64,000 nt of DNA from Cerina litoralis (GTDB lineage: Bacteria > Bacteroidota > Bacteroidia > Flavobacteriales > Flavobacteriaceae). Both the position numbers and the translations under genes were made by a program. The notes beneath the pieces were generated by a model, which worked only from the letters and a program-made list of their open reading frames with translations, was not told the DNA's origin and did no database searches. Location: positions 186,001 to 250,000 of the forward strand of contig JAIRBC010000001.1 of assembly GCA_022008415.1 (NCBI GenBank), read 5' to 3'. Of the stretch, positions 25,084-34,128 are shown in pieces (the first letter of the stretch is position 1; every line of letters begins with the position of its first letter).

Positions 25084-25674
25084 TTACCCATGTTTTCCTT
25101 TATTCCAACCATATCTTTTTAAATAGCGTTCCCCACTTTCAATGGCACCCGATTCCAGGGTGGTACCCATGGTATCGTTCCAACGGTTAAGGAAACCAAA
25201 CAGCGAAATTACGCCCAACATTTCCACAATTTCACCAGTGTCCCAATATTTTAAAAGCTCTGTCTTTATTTTGGTATCAACAGTATTTGGTATTTGTGAG
25301 GATGCTAGGGAAAATTCCAGGGCAGCGCGCTCCTCTAAAGAAAATGAAGGGTGGGTTCGGAATTCCCAAATATGGTCCAATTGTTCCTGTTTGGCGCCAT
25401 AGCGTTCTGCAGCACGGATGGCATGGGCCTGGCAATAACGGCATCCACTGGCATTGCTGCTCACCCAGGCGATCATGCGTTTTAGGGCAGAAGTTACCCT
25501 GCCCTTGTTTTCCATTACCGCCATGTTGAGGTTTATAAATGCCTTAGAAATATCTGGACGGTGCTGCATGGTCAGAATAGAGTTGGGACAGAAGCCCAAG
25601 GTTTCGTTAAAGAACTCTGCCAATTGCTGGGTTTCCGGGTCAAAATTGGCATCAAGTGGGGGAACAAGAGGCAT
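25084..25674 (-). CDS. AhpD-like/carboxymuconolactone decarboxylase-family protein
   Basis: This 196-residue all-helical protein has the AhpD-type redox motif CRYCQAH (Cys78, Cys81, His84) in SSNASGCRYCQAHAIRAAERYG, as in peroxidase-related alkylhydroperoxidase proteins. The last third (EIVEMLGVISLFGFLNRWNDTMGTTLE) is the substrate-facing helix pair of the family. It probably reduces organic peroxides in the cytoplasm. It is divergent from the OsmC gene at 25833, which has the same broad role in peroxide defence; the 158-base gap may hold common control. Confidence 0.88.
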   Translation of the reverse strand: MPLVPPLDANFDPETQQLAEFFNETLGFCPNSILTMQHRPDISKAFINLNMAVMENKGRVTSALKRMIAWVSSNASGCRYCQAHAIRAAERYGAKQEQLDHIWEFRTHPSFSLEERAALEFSLASSQIPNTVDTKIKTELLKYWDTGEIVEMLGVISLFGFLNRWNDTMGTTLESGAIESGERYLKRYGWNKGKHG

Positions 25675-25832
25675 TTGCTACAATATTTATTTGGAATCGG
25701 ATAGGAAATTTCCAGATTACTTTACTTTAAAGGTAGGCTATTTGGAGGTATAAATTGAATTTTATTCGTCCAAATCGGGACATCCTGTAGCTTTTGTCCT
25801 ATTTTTGAAATACTAATTATTAATGGATACAA

Positions 25833-26261
25833 ATGGGAACTACAAATCATATCACTACCAAATGGTTGGGCAAAATGGCTTTTGAGAGCACCAATCCTTC
25901 CGGTCATCAACTCAGAATAGATGCAAGCCCGGATGACGGGGGCGAAGGGAGTGGTTTTCGTCCAAAGGCACTGATGCTTTCCGGGTTGGCAGGTTGTTCG
26001 GGATTGGATGTGGCCATGCTCATTAAGAAAATGAAATTGGAGGTAGATGACTTTCAGATAGAAACCATAGCCAATCTTACGGAGGAACACCCAAAGTATT
26101 ATGACGGCGTTGTTGTAGAATACCACTTTTACGGGTCTAATCTAAACGAGGCAAAATTACAGAGGGCAGTAGACCTTTCGGTCGAGAAATACTGTGGGGT
26201 TATGGAGATGTTCCGAAGATTTGCCAAATTGGAGATCAAAATGGTGTTTCACACTTTATAA
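25833..26261 (+). CDS. OsmC-family peroxiredoxin
   Basis: At 142 residues this is an OsmC/Ohr-like protein. Two conserved Cys residues, in LAGCSGLDVAMLI and VEKYCGVMEMF, match the redox pair that reduces organic hydroperoxides. The N-terminus has a strand-rich part with THHITTKWLGKMAFES. It is cytoplasmic and divergent from an AhpD-like gene. The exact subfamily (OsmC-like rather than Ohr) is suggested by the lack of the Ohr start motif. Confidence 0.88.
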   Translation: MGTTNHITTKWLGKMAFESTNPSGHQLRIDASPDDGGEGSGFRPKALMLSGLAGCSGLDVAMLIKKMKLEVDDFQIETIANLTEEHPKYYDGVVVEYHFYGSNLNEAKLQRAVDLSVEKYCGVMEMFRRFAKLEIKMVFHTL

Positions 26262-26313
26262 AACTCAAATATCAAATTCAAAGGAGAAACTTTCGTATTG
26301 ACGCTAAAAAGAC

Positions 26314-26657
26314 TTGATATTGAAAGCCGTTTTAGTAAATTTTGCTGCAAGTACAGTTTTCTTTTGCAAAGATTTACCTAATGGCATAACCGGTCAATAT
26401 TATGGCAATCAACTACTGAGGTCAGCAGTAAGCTCTGCACTGAATTTTGGTGAAATGCAAGGAGCAGTTTCCGATAGAGATTTTGTCAACAAAGCGAGTA
26501 TCTGTTTAAAGGAATTGAAGGAATCCAGAATAAACCTGAAAATTTTAAGTAAGGGGTCGATTATGGAGATAAGTCAAAAATTATTATTTTGTTGGATGAG
26601 GCTGAACAACTAATCAGGATTATAGCGACCATTATCAACAAAAAAAAGAGTAAATAG
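26314..26657 (+). pseudogene. Four-helix-bundle (S23-type) protein, frameshifted
   Basis: The central part (GITGQYYGNQLLRSAVSSALNFGEMQGAVSDRDFVNKASICLKELKESRINLKIL) matches the four helix bundle family (TIGR02436), with the RS..S..N..E..GA..DF..K..I.LKE pattern. After LSKG the frame goes off. Adding one G to the run at 26553-26556 restores VDYGDKSKIIILLDEAEQLIRIIATIINKKKSK and a TAG at 26655-26657, the expected C-terminal helix. The start at 26314 is uncertain; the first 20 residues look off-pattern and there may be decay here too. Members occur beside rRNA, polysaccharide genes or alone; function is unknown. Confidence 0.7.
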
Positions 26658-26694
26658 GAACCTATTGAATTTGATATTTGAGCTTGAATTTTCA

Positions 26695-28383
26695 ATGCGC
26701 TGGACCATAAAACCCGTACCGGAACACGATCAAATTAGAATCCTGGCCAATGAGCTGAAGGTCGATGAAATTATTGCCTATTTGTTGTTGCAACGTGGTA
26801 TTGGCAATTATGAGGCGGCAAAAACTTTCTTTAGGCCACAATTGTCACACCTACACGACCCTTTTTTGATGAAGGATATGGAGATAGCGGTGAAGCGTGT
26901 TGAAACCGCTATCACAAAAAACGAAAACATCCTCATTTTTGGCGATTACGATGTGGACGGCACCACCTCGGTGGCTTTGGTATCGTCTTATTTATTGGAA
27001 TTTTATCCCAACGTGGCTACCTATATTCCCGACAGGTATTCCGAAGGGTACGGGGTTTCCATTCAGGGAATCGATTTTGCATCTGATAACGATTTTTCCT
27101 TGATAATTGCATTGGATTGTGGGGTGAAGGCGGTGGACAAGGTGGCCTATGCGAAGGAAAAGGGAATTGACTTTATCATCTGCGACCATCACAGGCCGGG
27201 GGAAAGGCTGCCGGATGCCGTTGCAGTTTTGGACCCCAAACGCGAGGATTGCAATTACCCGTACGATGAGCTTTGCGGTTGCGGGGTAGGGTTTAAATTA
27301 ATTCAGGCCCTGGCTTGCAATCGGGGAGAGACCATAGAAGATCTGTTGCCCTATCTCGATCTTGTCGCAACGGCTATAGGGGCCGATATCGTGCCCATTA
27401 CCGGGGAGAACAGGGTGTTGGCCAATTATGGGCTGCAGGTGATAAACAACTGCCCCAGGGCGGGGTTTCAGGCCATTATCGATCAGATAAAAAAAAGGGA
27501 ACTCACCATTACCGACGTGGTGTTTATCATTGCCCCAAGAATCAATGCCGCAGGTCGAATGGAACACGGATTGCACGCGGTTAACCTGCTAACGGAAACC
27601 GACCTCGGTAGAGCTCGGGAATTGGCAAAGGGAATAGAACAGTATAATACCGAACGAAAGGGACTCGATCGGGAAATTACCCAAGAAGCCTTGTTGCAGA
27701 TCCAGGAGAACCGCGAGGAGGAACGGTTTACCTCCGTGGTCTATAATGAAAATTGGCACAAGGGAGTTATTGGGATCGTGGCCTCCCGGCTTACGGATAC
27801 CTACTACCGCCCAACCCTGGTTTTTACAAAGAGTGGTGACAAGTTGGCCGCCTCGGCAAGATCGGTAAAGGGATTCGACGTCTACAATGCCCTGTTGGGC
27901 TGTGCCGACTGCATAGAGCAATTCGGGGGACACAAATACGCGGCGGGGCTCACCTTATTGGAAGAGCAATATGATAATTTTAAGGCGCAGTTCGAAAAAG
28001 TAGTGTCCGAAACCATAGACCACAATCTTTTGACGCCGGAGATCGTCGTTGATGCCCGGTTAGAACTCGATCAGATCACCCCTAAGCTCTTGCGTATCCT
28101 TAAGCAATTCGCACCTTTCGGTCCAGGGAATATGGCACCCGTTTTCATGATCGAAAATTTAAGGGATACCGGCTACGCAAAAAGGGTGGGACAAGAGGGA
28201 AAGCATTTAAAGCTTTCCCTAGCAAAAGACGGGGGCAAATCCATAGGAGCCATAGGGTTCAACTTGGGGGATAAGCTGCCGTTGGTCGCCCATAAAAAAA
28301 CATTTAGCGCCGTGTTTTCAATAGATGAAAATGAGTGGAACGGGAAGGTAAGCCTGCAATTGAAATTACGTGATCTGAGGTAG
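26695..28383 (+). CDS. recJ: Single-stranded-DNA-specific exonuclease RecJ
   Basis: I chose the ATG at 26695 (MRWTIKPVPEHDQIR); the frame upstream is non-coding in look. The 562-residue product has the DHH phosphoesterase motifs in order: GDYDVDG (83-89), the ALDCGV Asp, CDHHRPG, the DLVATAIGADIVP Asp, then the DHHA1 part with GVIGIVASRLTD and FGGHKYAAGLTL, and a C-terminal OB domain. It is a Mg/Mn-dependent 5'-3' exonuclease in recombination and mismatch repair. Complete and intact. Confidence 0.95.
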   Translation: MRWTIKPVPEHDQIRILANELKVDEIIAYLLLQRGIGNYEAAKTFFRPQLSHLHDPFLMKDMEIAVKRVETAITKNENILIFGDYDVDGTTSVALVSSYLLEFYPNVATYIPDRYSEGYGVSIQGIDFASDNDFSLIIALDCGVKAVDKVAYAKEKGIDFIICDHHRPGERLPDAVAVLDPKREDCNYPYDELCGCGVGFKLIQALACNRGETIEDLLPYLDLVATAIGADIVPITGENRVLANYGLQVINNCPRAGFQAIIDQIKKRELTITDVVFIIAPRINAAGRMEHGLHAVNLLTETDLGRARELAKGIEQYNTERKGLDREITQEALLQIQENREEERFTSVVYNENWHKGVIGIVASRLTDTYYRPTLVFTKSGDKLAASARSVKGFDVYNALLGCADCIEQFGGHKYAAGLTLLEEQYDNFKAQFEKVVSETIDHNLLTPEIVVDARLELDQITPKLLRILKQFAPFGPGNMAPVFMIENLRDTGYAKRVGQEGKHLKLSLAKDGGKSIGAIGFNLGDKLPLVAHKKTFSAVFSIDENEWNGKVSLQLKLRDLR

Positions 28384-28452
28384 TGTAATTCCCGCGTGTT
28401 GGGAATAGGCCCAACGGGCCAAAAAGTTCTTGCGGGTCATGCTCCGGAAGGT

Positions 28453-29214
28453 TTAAAATTTTTCCAAAGAAAGTTTTTTCCCGTCGAACACGCCATAGGT
28501 GAAATAGGAAATCCAATCCCCGAGGTTTACATAGGTCGATTTATCATTGAGCACTATCTCCAGCGGTAAATGCCGGTGGCCAAAAACAAAATAATCGTAA
28601 TGCCGGGTTTCCAGCTTTCTTTTGGAATACTGAACCAGCCATTCCTTTTCCTCCCCTAAAAAGTGAACATCCTCGTCCCCGGAGATCAATTTGTTCTTAA
28701 CGGAAAAGTATTGTGCCAGTTTTACCCCCAAATCTGGGTGCAACCACCTGAAAAGCCATTTAGAAAGTGGATTGGTGAACACTTTTTTCATGCGTTTATA
28801 ACCCTTGTCCCCAGGCCCAAGGCCGTCCCCATGTCCAATAAAAAAAGTAGTATCGTTGATAACGTACTGCTGGGGCTCGTGATAGACGGGGATATTTAAT
28901 TCCTTTTCAAAATATCCATTCATCCAAAGGTCGTGGTTGCCCACAAAATAGTATACGGGAATCCCCGAGTCCGTAAGCTCGGCAAGTTTGCCAAAGGTCC
29001 GGGTAAAGCCTTTGGGAACTACGGTGGTGTATTCAAACCAAAAGTCGAACAGATCCCCAAGAAGGAAAATGGCGGCAGCATCCTTTTTTGCGACATCCAG
29101 CCAAGCGACGAATTTCTTTTCCCGGATGGCACTTTCCTCTACCGTAGGAGCACCTAGATGGTTATCACTGGCAAAGTAAACTTTCTTTCCTGCAGGGATG
29201 TTTATATTTTTCAT
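28453..29214 (-). CDS. lpxH: UDP-2,3-diacylglucosamine pyrophosphatase-like (LpxH)
   Basis: This 253-residue calcineurin-type metallophosphoesterase has all five metal-binding blocks: ASDNHLG (Asp17, His19), LLGDLFDFWFEY, FVGNHDLWM, GHGDGLGPGD and FGHRHLPLE. It hydrolyses UDP-2,3-diacylglucosamine to lipid X in lipid A synthesis on the inner-membrane face. DNHLG with Asn in place of the usual SDxHL spacing is common in Bacteroidota. It converges on recJ with only 69 bases between. Confidence 0.9.
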   Translation of the reverse strand: MKNINIPAGKKVYFASDNHLGAPTVEESAIREKKFVAWLDVAKKDAAAIFLLGDLFDFWFEYTTVVPKGFTRTFGKLAELTDSGIPVYYFVGNHDLWMNGYFEKELNIPVYHEPQQYVINDTTFFIGHGDGLGPGDKGYKRMKKVFTNPLSKWLFRWLHPDLGVKLAQYFSVKNKLISGDEDVHFLGEEKEWLVQYSKRKLETRHYDYFVFGHRHLPLEIVLNDKSTYVNLGDWISYFTYGVFDGKKLSLEKF

Positions 29215-29309
29215 AGCCCCCTAATCCCCTAAGGGGAATTATTTTAAGTCACTAATTTAATTATCGTTCTTCCTTTGCGTAATTATCCTTATCGGATTTT
29301 TTACGTTTG

Positions 29310-29819
29310 CTATTTTTTTGCTCCTTCCGGATAAGGGTCCTCCCCCTGGGGGCGAGCTAGAGGCCGCTTGGTTTGATCCCCCGCATACCATTCGGCAAAG
29401 GACGTGTCTGTTTCTTGCAATTTAAGGGAATGCAATTGAATGCCCTTGGGAAGGCGCAACATTATTTTGGTCGCAAAATCCATGACCATATTCTCACTGG
29501 TGGGCTGGTAATCCGCCAAGATCACTTTGTGTCCCCGATCCATCAATTCCATTGCCAATTCTACATGGGGGGTGTTTTTGTTAAATACGGTAGCATGGTC
29601 AAATGGATTGACGATTTCTTCCTGTACAATTTTTTTGAGGTCCCCAAAATCTATTACCATTCCTAATTTTACATGGGAAGTATCCGTATTTGGCGTCCCT
29701 ATAACCGTGACCGAAAGTTTGTAACTATGTCCGTGTACGTTCTTGCACATGCCGTCATAGCCGTAAAGGGCGTGGCCTGTTTCAAAATTAAACTGCTTGG
29801 TTATCCTAATAACACCCAT
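29310..29819 (-). CDS. queD: 6-carboxytetrahydropterin synthase / PTPS-like enzyme
   Basis: The 169-residue tunnelling-fold protein has the zinc ligands His16 (FETGHAL), His29 and His31 (NVHGHSYKL), the catalytic Cys25 (GMCKN) and a C-terminal Glu in LHSLKLQETDTSFAEWY. It makes 6-carboxy-tetrahydropterin for queuosine, or 6-pyruvoyl-tetrahydropterin in pterin synthesis. With Cys in the CxxxHxH spacing, QueD is favoured. A -7 box TATCTTTG lies at 29843-29836 on the minus strand, right before the start codon. Confidence 0.88.
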   Translation of the reverse strand: MGVIRITKQFNFETGHALYGYDGMCKNVHGHSYKLSVTVIGTPNTDTSHVKLGMVIDFGDLKKIVQEEIVNPFDHATVFNKNTPHVELAMELMDRGHKVILADYQPTSENMVMDFATKIMLRLPKGIQLHSLKLQETDTSFAEWYAGDQTKRPLARPQGEDPYPEGAKK

Positions 29820-29835
29820 AATTCTAATTGTACTG

Positions 29836-29843
29836 CAAAGATA
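29836..29843 (-). promoter_or_regulatory. -7 box of queD
   Basis: TATCTTTG on the minus strand fits TAnnTTTG. No good TTG is found 19 bases upstream, so the promoter is incomplete or weak; the leader would be only about 10 bases. Confidence 0.4.
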
Positions 29844-30019
29844 TTCATTCTTGTTGAACTCGGTTTGGGTTAATTTTTTCCCGACCCTTTATATTGCAAA
29901 AATCCCGTTCGACCTGAAATTTGGGAACTTTGACCAAATTTTTATTGTAACCAAAACCCTCGTTCTATATTTGGAGGACCATAGCATAAGTAGGTTAAGT
30001 TCATGGTAAGATTTGGGGA

Positions 30020-30048
30020 AAAACGGCGGGCTTCGGTCCGCCGTTTTT
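30020..30048 (-). terminator. Terminator of the TSUP transporter gene
   Basis: AAACGGCGG..CCGCCGTTT with a tight GCTTCGGT loop, and A/T runs on both sides. It lies 66 bases past the stop at 30114 in the minus direction. Confidence 0.8.
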
Positions 30049-30113
30049 ATTTAACGGGGTTTTATCCACATCGGGCAGCAATCCATTGGAAAATGTGTCT
30101 TGCGCCAGTACCT

Positions 30114-30896
30114 TTATCGAAACAATATCAGCAAGGCTCCGATCGCGGTAAGCCCCAATATCATTTTTCGGTAGTGTTTCTCATGGATGATCCGCACCAA
30201 CTCAATGCCTACAAACAATCCTATTGACAAAGCGGGTAACAATTTAAGGTCTAATACCAGGGTTGTTGGGGTTATGGTCTTCCATATAAGTATATGAAAG
30301 GGGAGCTTAAAAATATTCACAATAAGGAATAGCGTGGCCGCCGTACCGATAAATTGGTTTTTGGGAAGCCGCATGGCCAAGAAATAGATATTGGAAAAAA
30401 TTCCGGCCAAATTCCCGACCATAGTGGTTATTCCTGCTGTAAGCCCCATAAACCCTGCAAACGCCCAATGGGTTGGCACGGTCTTCGATTTTTTTTGATC
30501 CCACCAGAACATAAGCGCCACACTGCATAAAATGACCCCGGCCATACCTATTTTAAAGGTACGTTCTGGCAGGTCTTTCCCCAAATAGACCCCAATTAAG
30601 ACCCCTGCGATCATCCAAGGTAAAAACCGGACGATATAGCTCCATTGGGTATGCCGGTTGTAGTAGATGACCGCAAAGATGTCGCCAACAACTAAAAGCG
30701 GCAGCAAAATACCAGTAGATTCTTTGGCTCCGAAGGCCAAGGCCATAAAAGTGACAATGATTATGGCAATACCCTTGATGCCCGATTTGGAGATTCCCAA
30801 CACAAAGGCAGCGGTAAGGGCAAGGACCCAAGCGGTAGAAGTGATTTCCAATAATATTGATTGTAGCACAGGCGGTGTTTGGCAAACTATGGACAA
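30114..30896 (-). CDS. TauE/SafE-family (TSUP) membrane transporter
   Basis: This 260-residue inner-membrane protein has eight hydrophobic segments in two halves, each starting with the family's GISKSGIKGIAII or ...FVGIELVRI type element. Members export sulfite, sulfoacetate or related organic anions. The loop FMGLTAGITTMVGNLAGIFSNIYFLAMRLPKNQFIGTAA is the typical signature near the middle. No nearby sulfur genes are present, so the substrate stays open. It is divergent from the SSS symporter gene. Confidence 0.85.
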   Translation of the reverse strand: MSIVCQTPPVLQSILLEITSTAWVLALTAAFVLGISKSGIKGIAIIIVTFMALAFGAKESTGILLPLLVVGDIFAVIYYNRHTQWSYIVRFLPWMIAGVLIGVYLGKDLPERTFKIGMAGVILCSVALMFWWDQKKSKTVPTHWAFAGFMGLTAGITTMVGNLAGIFSNIYFLAMRLPKNQFIGTAATLFLIVNIFKLPFHILIWKTITPTTLVLDLKLLPALSIGLFVGIELVRIIHEKHYRKMILGLTAIGALLILFR

Positions 30897-31125
30897 ATGT
30901 ATTGTAAAATGTTTTATATTTACGCCATTGAGACCGTTTTGAAACCTGTCATTTATTTTTTACACCTCGTTTGATGCTTTATTTTGTCAGTCCCATGACG
31001 CTGGGATTGCCTTGTTGCCCGTCAGAATTGTCTTGTTGGGCCGGAGCACTGAAAATGGGATATCGACCCTGGATTTTTAGGGAAAGGAATAAATCTCAAA
31101 GCAATTTCCTAACCAAAACCAAATT

Positions 31126-32958
31126 ATGGAATTAAGTACGTTAGATTACACTATCATCATAGCGTTGTTCGCCTCTACGCTTGTCATTGGTTTAATAGTT
31201 TCCAAAAAATCCGGAAAAGACACCTCGGAATACTTTTTATCTGGCCGTACCATGCCGTGGTGGTTGTTGGGCTTTTCAATGGTTGCGACTACCTTTTCTA
31301 CGGATACCCCCAACTTGGTCACCGATCTTGTTCGAGGCAGTGGGGTTTCGGGCAACTGGGCGTGGTGGTCCTTTTTATTTACTGGGCTTTTGACCGTTTT
31401 TGTTTATGCTAAATTATGGCGTAAATCCAATGTGTTAACGGATATGGAGTTCTATGGACTGAGGTATTCCGGTAAGCCCGCTCGGTTTCTCAGAGGTTTT
31501 AGATCCATATATTTGGGACTTGTTTTTAATATTATAACCCTGGCAGCCGTAAATTTGGCCGCAATAAAGATCGGAGGGATCATGTTAGGGCTTACCCCCA
31601 TTCAGACCGTACTGATTGGCGGCGTCGTCACGGTGGTATTTAGTGCAGTTGGGGGGTTTAGGGGAGTAGTCTATACCGATTTTATTTTGTTTTTTGTAGC
31701 GATGGGCGGCGCCATTGGGGCCGCCTATTTTTTGGTGAATATCCCCGAGGTAGGTGGAGTGGCCAAGATGCTTTCCCATGAAAATGTAGCGGGAAAAATT
31801 TCAATTTTACCCGATTTCTCCGATACGGAGGCCCTAATAACCATTCTAATAATTCCTTTGGCGGTACAATGGTGGAGTTCTTGGTATCCCGGGGCCGAAC
31901 CCGGTGGGGGAGGGTATATTGCCCAACGGATGTTGGCTGCAAAGAATGAAAACCATGCCATTGCTTCTACGTTCTTTTTTAATATAATGCACTATGCTAT
32001 TCGTCCTTGGCCGTGGATTTTGGTGGCCTTGGCCTCCTTGGTCGTCTTTCCCGACGTGGCGAGTATTCATGCTGCATTTCCAAATATTGCCGTTGACAAG
32101 TTGGGTAATGACCTCGCCTATTCGGCCATGTTGACCAAATTGCCCAGCGGATTGCTTGGACTGGTACTGGCCTCCTTGGGCGCAGCGTATATGAGTACCA
32201 TTTCTACCCAGCTCAACTGGGGTTCCTCATATATAGTAAACGATTTTTATAAACAACAGGTACGGCCCGAGGCCACCGAAAAGGAATTGGTAAATATAGG
32301 AAGGATATCCACGGTTCTACTAATGGTATTGAGTGCCATTATGGCCTTGATGCTTACCAACGCCAAACAGCTCTTTGACATTCTACTTATGTTTGGAGCT
32401 GGAACGGGCCTGGTTTATATTTTGAGGTGGTTTTGGTGGCGTATCAATGCCTGGAGCGAAATCTCTGTTATGTTTGCTGCGGCGATAGTAAGTTTGGTCT
32501 TGACATTTTCCTCTCTGGGGGAATCCCTTTTTGGTTACGTTGACAATACAGGGATAATGATCGAGGGAGCGTTCCCCTCTTGGGCCAGGTTCCCGGCCAT
32601 TGTATTGATCACCACCGTTGTTTGGGTGGTCGCTACTTTTGTTACCAAACCAGAAGACAAGGAAATTTTAAACAGCTTCTACCAAAAGACCCAACCCGGA
32701 GGTCCTGGATGGAAAAAAGTAGTCGATGAAGCCAGAGCCGATGGAGTGAATATAGCAAAGGATGATCAAAAATGGTCCGTTCCTTCGGGAATCTTGGCCA
32801 TGTTGGTGGGCTGCGTCTTGGTCTATAGCTGCATGTTTGCCACAGGAAACTGGATTTATGGCAATTATCCTTTGGCAATTGGTTTAACCCTTGTCGCCAT
32901 TGTATTTGGTATTCTATTGGCGAGGATCTGGAACGGGATGAAAGATGATATCTTGTAA
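31126..32958 (+). CDS. Sodium:solute symporter (SSS family)
   Basis: The 610-residue protein has about 13-14 membrane segments and the SSS hallmarks: SEYFLSGRTMPWWLLGFSMVATTFSTDTPN near the start, then GFRGVVYTDFILFFVAMGGA, and LASLGAAYMSTISTQLNWGSSYIVNDFYKQ in the middle. It takes up a sugar or organic solute with sodium. The stop codon overlaps the start of the next gene by one base (TAATG at 32956-32960), so the acyltransferase-like protein is coupled to it; a role in sugar uptake and modification is plausible. Confidence 0.9.
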   Translation: MELSTLDYTIIIALFASTLVIGLIVSKKSGKDTSEYFLSGRTMPWWLLGFSMVATTFSTDTPNLVTDLVRGSGVSGNWAWWSFLFTGLLTVFVYAKLWRKSNVLTDMEFYGLRYSGKPARFLRGFRSIYLGLVFNIITLAAVNLAAIKIGGIMLGLTPIQTVLIGGVVTVVFSAVGGFRGVVYTDFILFFVAMGGAIGAAYFLVNIPEVGGVAKMLSHENVAGKISILPDFSDTEALITILIIPLAVQWWSSWYPGAEPGGGGYIAQRMLAAKNENHAIASTFFFNIMHYAIRPWPWILVALASLVVFPDVASIHAAFPNIAVDKLGNDLAYSAMLTKLPSGLLGLVLASLGAAYMSTISTQLNWGSSYIVNDFYKQQVRPEATEKELVNIGRISTVLLMVLSAIMALMLTNAKQLFDILLMFGAGTGLVYILRWFWWRINAWSEISVMFAAAIVSLVLTFSSLGESLFGYVDNTGIMIEGAFPSWARFPAIVLITTVVWVVATFVTKPEDKEILNSFYQKTQPGGPGWKKVVDEARADGVNIAKDDQKWSVPSGILAMLVGCVLVYSCMFATGNWIYGNYPLAIGLTLVAIVFGILLARIWNGMKDDIL

Positions 32959-34055
32959 TGGTTGCGCTTAGGGATAGGGTTTTATCGGTTGATATTTTAA
33001 GGGGAATTACCATTGTCCTGATGATCATGGTAAACACTCCCGGTACTTGGGCCCATGTATATCCGCCCCTGTTGCATGCCGAATGGAGCGGCTATACCCC
33101 TACCGACCTGGTATTTCCATTTTTCCTCTTTATTGTGGGTATTTCTATTGTTTTTGCCTATCAGGGAAAATCTGTGGACTCCGCTACTTATAGAAAAATA
33201 ATCGTTAGGAGTCTAAAATTAATCGGCTTGGGACTTTTCTTGGGGGCATTCACCATCCATTTCCCTTTTTTTAAGGACTTTGCGGACATTCGTTTTCCAG
33301 GGGTGCTTCAACGTATCGGAGTGGTTTTTTTCTTCGCCGCTATTTTGTATGTTAATTTCAATTGGAAGGTACTTATCGGAATCTGTGCGTCCATCCTGAT
33401 CGGATATTGGTTGTTTATGGGGTTCGTGCCCATCCATGGTGTGGCTCCTACTTTTGACCGTGCCCCAAACAATTGGTCCAATTATTTGGATTTGCACATT
33501 TTGGGCACCCATATGTGGAAGGACGATTATGATCCGGAAGGGATACTGAGTACCTTACCGGCCATCGCCAGTTCTTTGTGCGGGATATTTACCGGGCTTA
33601 TACTGACCTCCAAAAAACCAAGTAAGGAGGTGGTCTTGTTGGGCCTTGGCGGTGCGCTTTTAATTGTTGGGAGTCTTTGGGCACCCGTTTTCCCGATTAG
33701 TAAGGCCAACTGGAGCAGTAGCTTTGTTTTGGTTTCCGCAGGTTGGGCCAATTTAGTACTGGCGTTGATTTATTATCTGTCCGATGTTCGCAAAATTAAG
33801 TTTGGCAGTATTTTTAGGTATGCCGGTTCCAATGCGATCACCATATTTTTTCTGGCCGGATTTATAGGCAGGTTAATGGGCTCCATTAAGGTTGACGGGG
33901 AGAACTCTATCCATAGCTGGCTCTTTAAAAACATTTATGTACACGATTTTATGTCCATGGAACTGTCCTCTTTCCTATATGCCTTTACGGTCATGTGTTT
34001 TTACCTCTTGCTGGCCTACGTTATGTTCCGCAAAAATATTATCATCAAGGTATAG
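32958..34055 (+). CDS. HGSNAT/DUF5009-like membrane acyltransferase
   Basis: The 365-residue protein has ten or so membrane segments. It starts RVLSVDILRGITIVLMIMVN and continues YTPTDLVFPFFLFIVGISIVF, the signature of heparan-alpha-glucosaminide N-acetyltransferase-like (NagX) proteins. These acetylate glucosamine-type sugars across the membrane. Coupling to an SSS symporter suggests import and acetylation of an amino sugar or related compound. The active-site His of the human enzyme cannot be located with certainty. Confidence 0.85.
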   Translation: MVALRDRVLSVDILRGITIVLMIMVNTPGTWAHVYPPLLHAEWSGYTPTDLVFPFFLFIVGISIVFAYQGKSVDSATYRKIIVRSLKLIGLGLFLGAFTIHFPFFKDFADIRFPGVLQRIGVVFFFAAILYVNFNWKVLIGICASILIGYWLFMGFVPIHGVAPTFDRAPNNWSNYLDLHILGTHMWKDDYDPEGILSTLPAIASSLCGIFTGLILTSKKPSKEVVLLGLGGALLIVGSLWAPVFPISKANWSSSFVLVSAGWANLVLALIYYLSDVRKIKFGSIFRYAGSNAITIFFLAGFIGRLMGSIKVDGENSIHSWLFKNIYVHDFMSMELSSFLYAFTVMCFYLLLAYVMFRKNIIIKV

Positions 34056-34097
34056 CTCAGGGTAAAAAACCATTTTTCAAAATTACCTTATTTTGCT

Positions 34098-34114
34098 CCC
34101 CTCCTCGGGAGGGG
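34098..34114. terminator. Hairpin between convergent acyltransferase and ribE genes
   Basis: CCCCTCC TCG GGAGGGG makes a stable stem; this C/G-rich unit is of a kind dispersed in flavobacterial genomes. A clear T run is missing, so termination is only a likely function. Confidence 0.45.
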
Positions 34115-34128
34115 TTGGGGAAGGAGAT

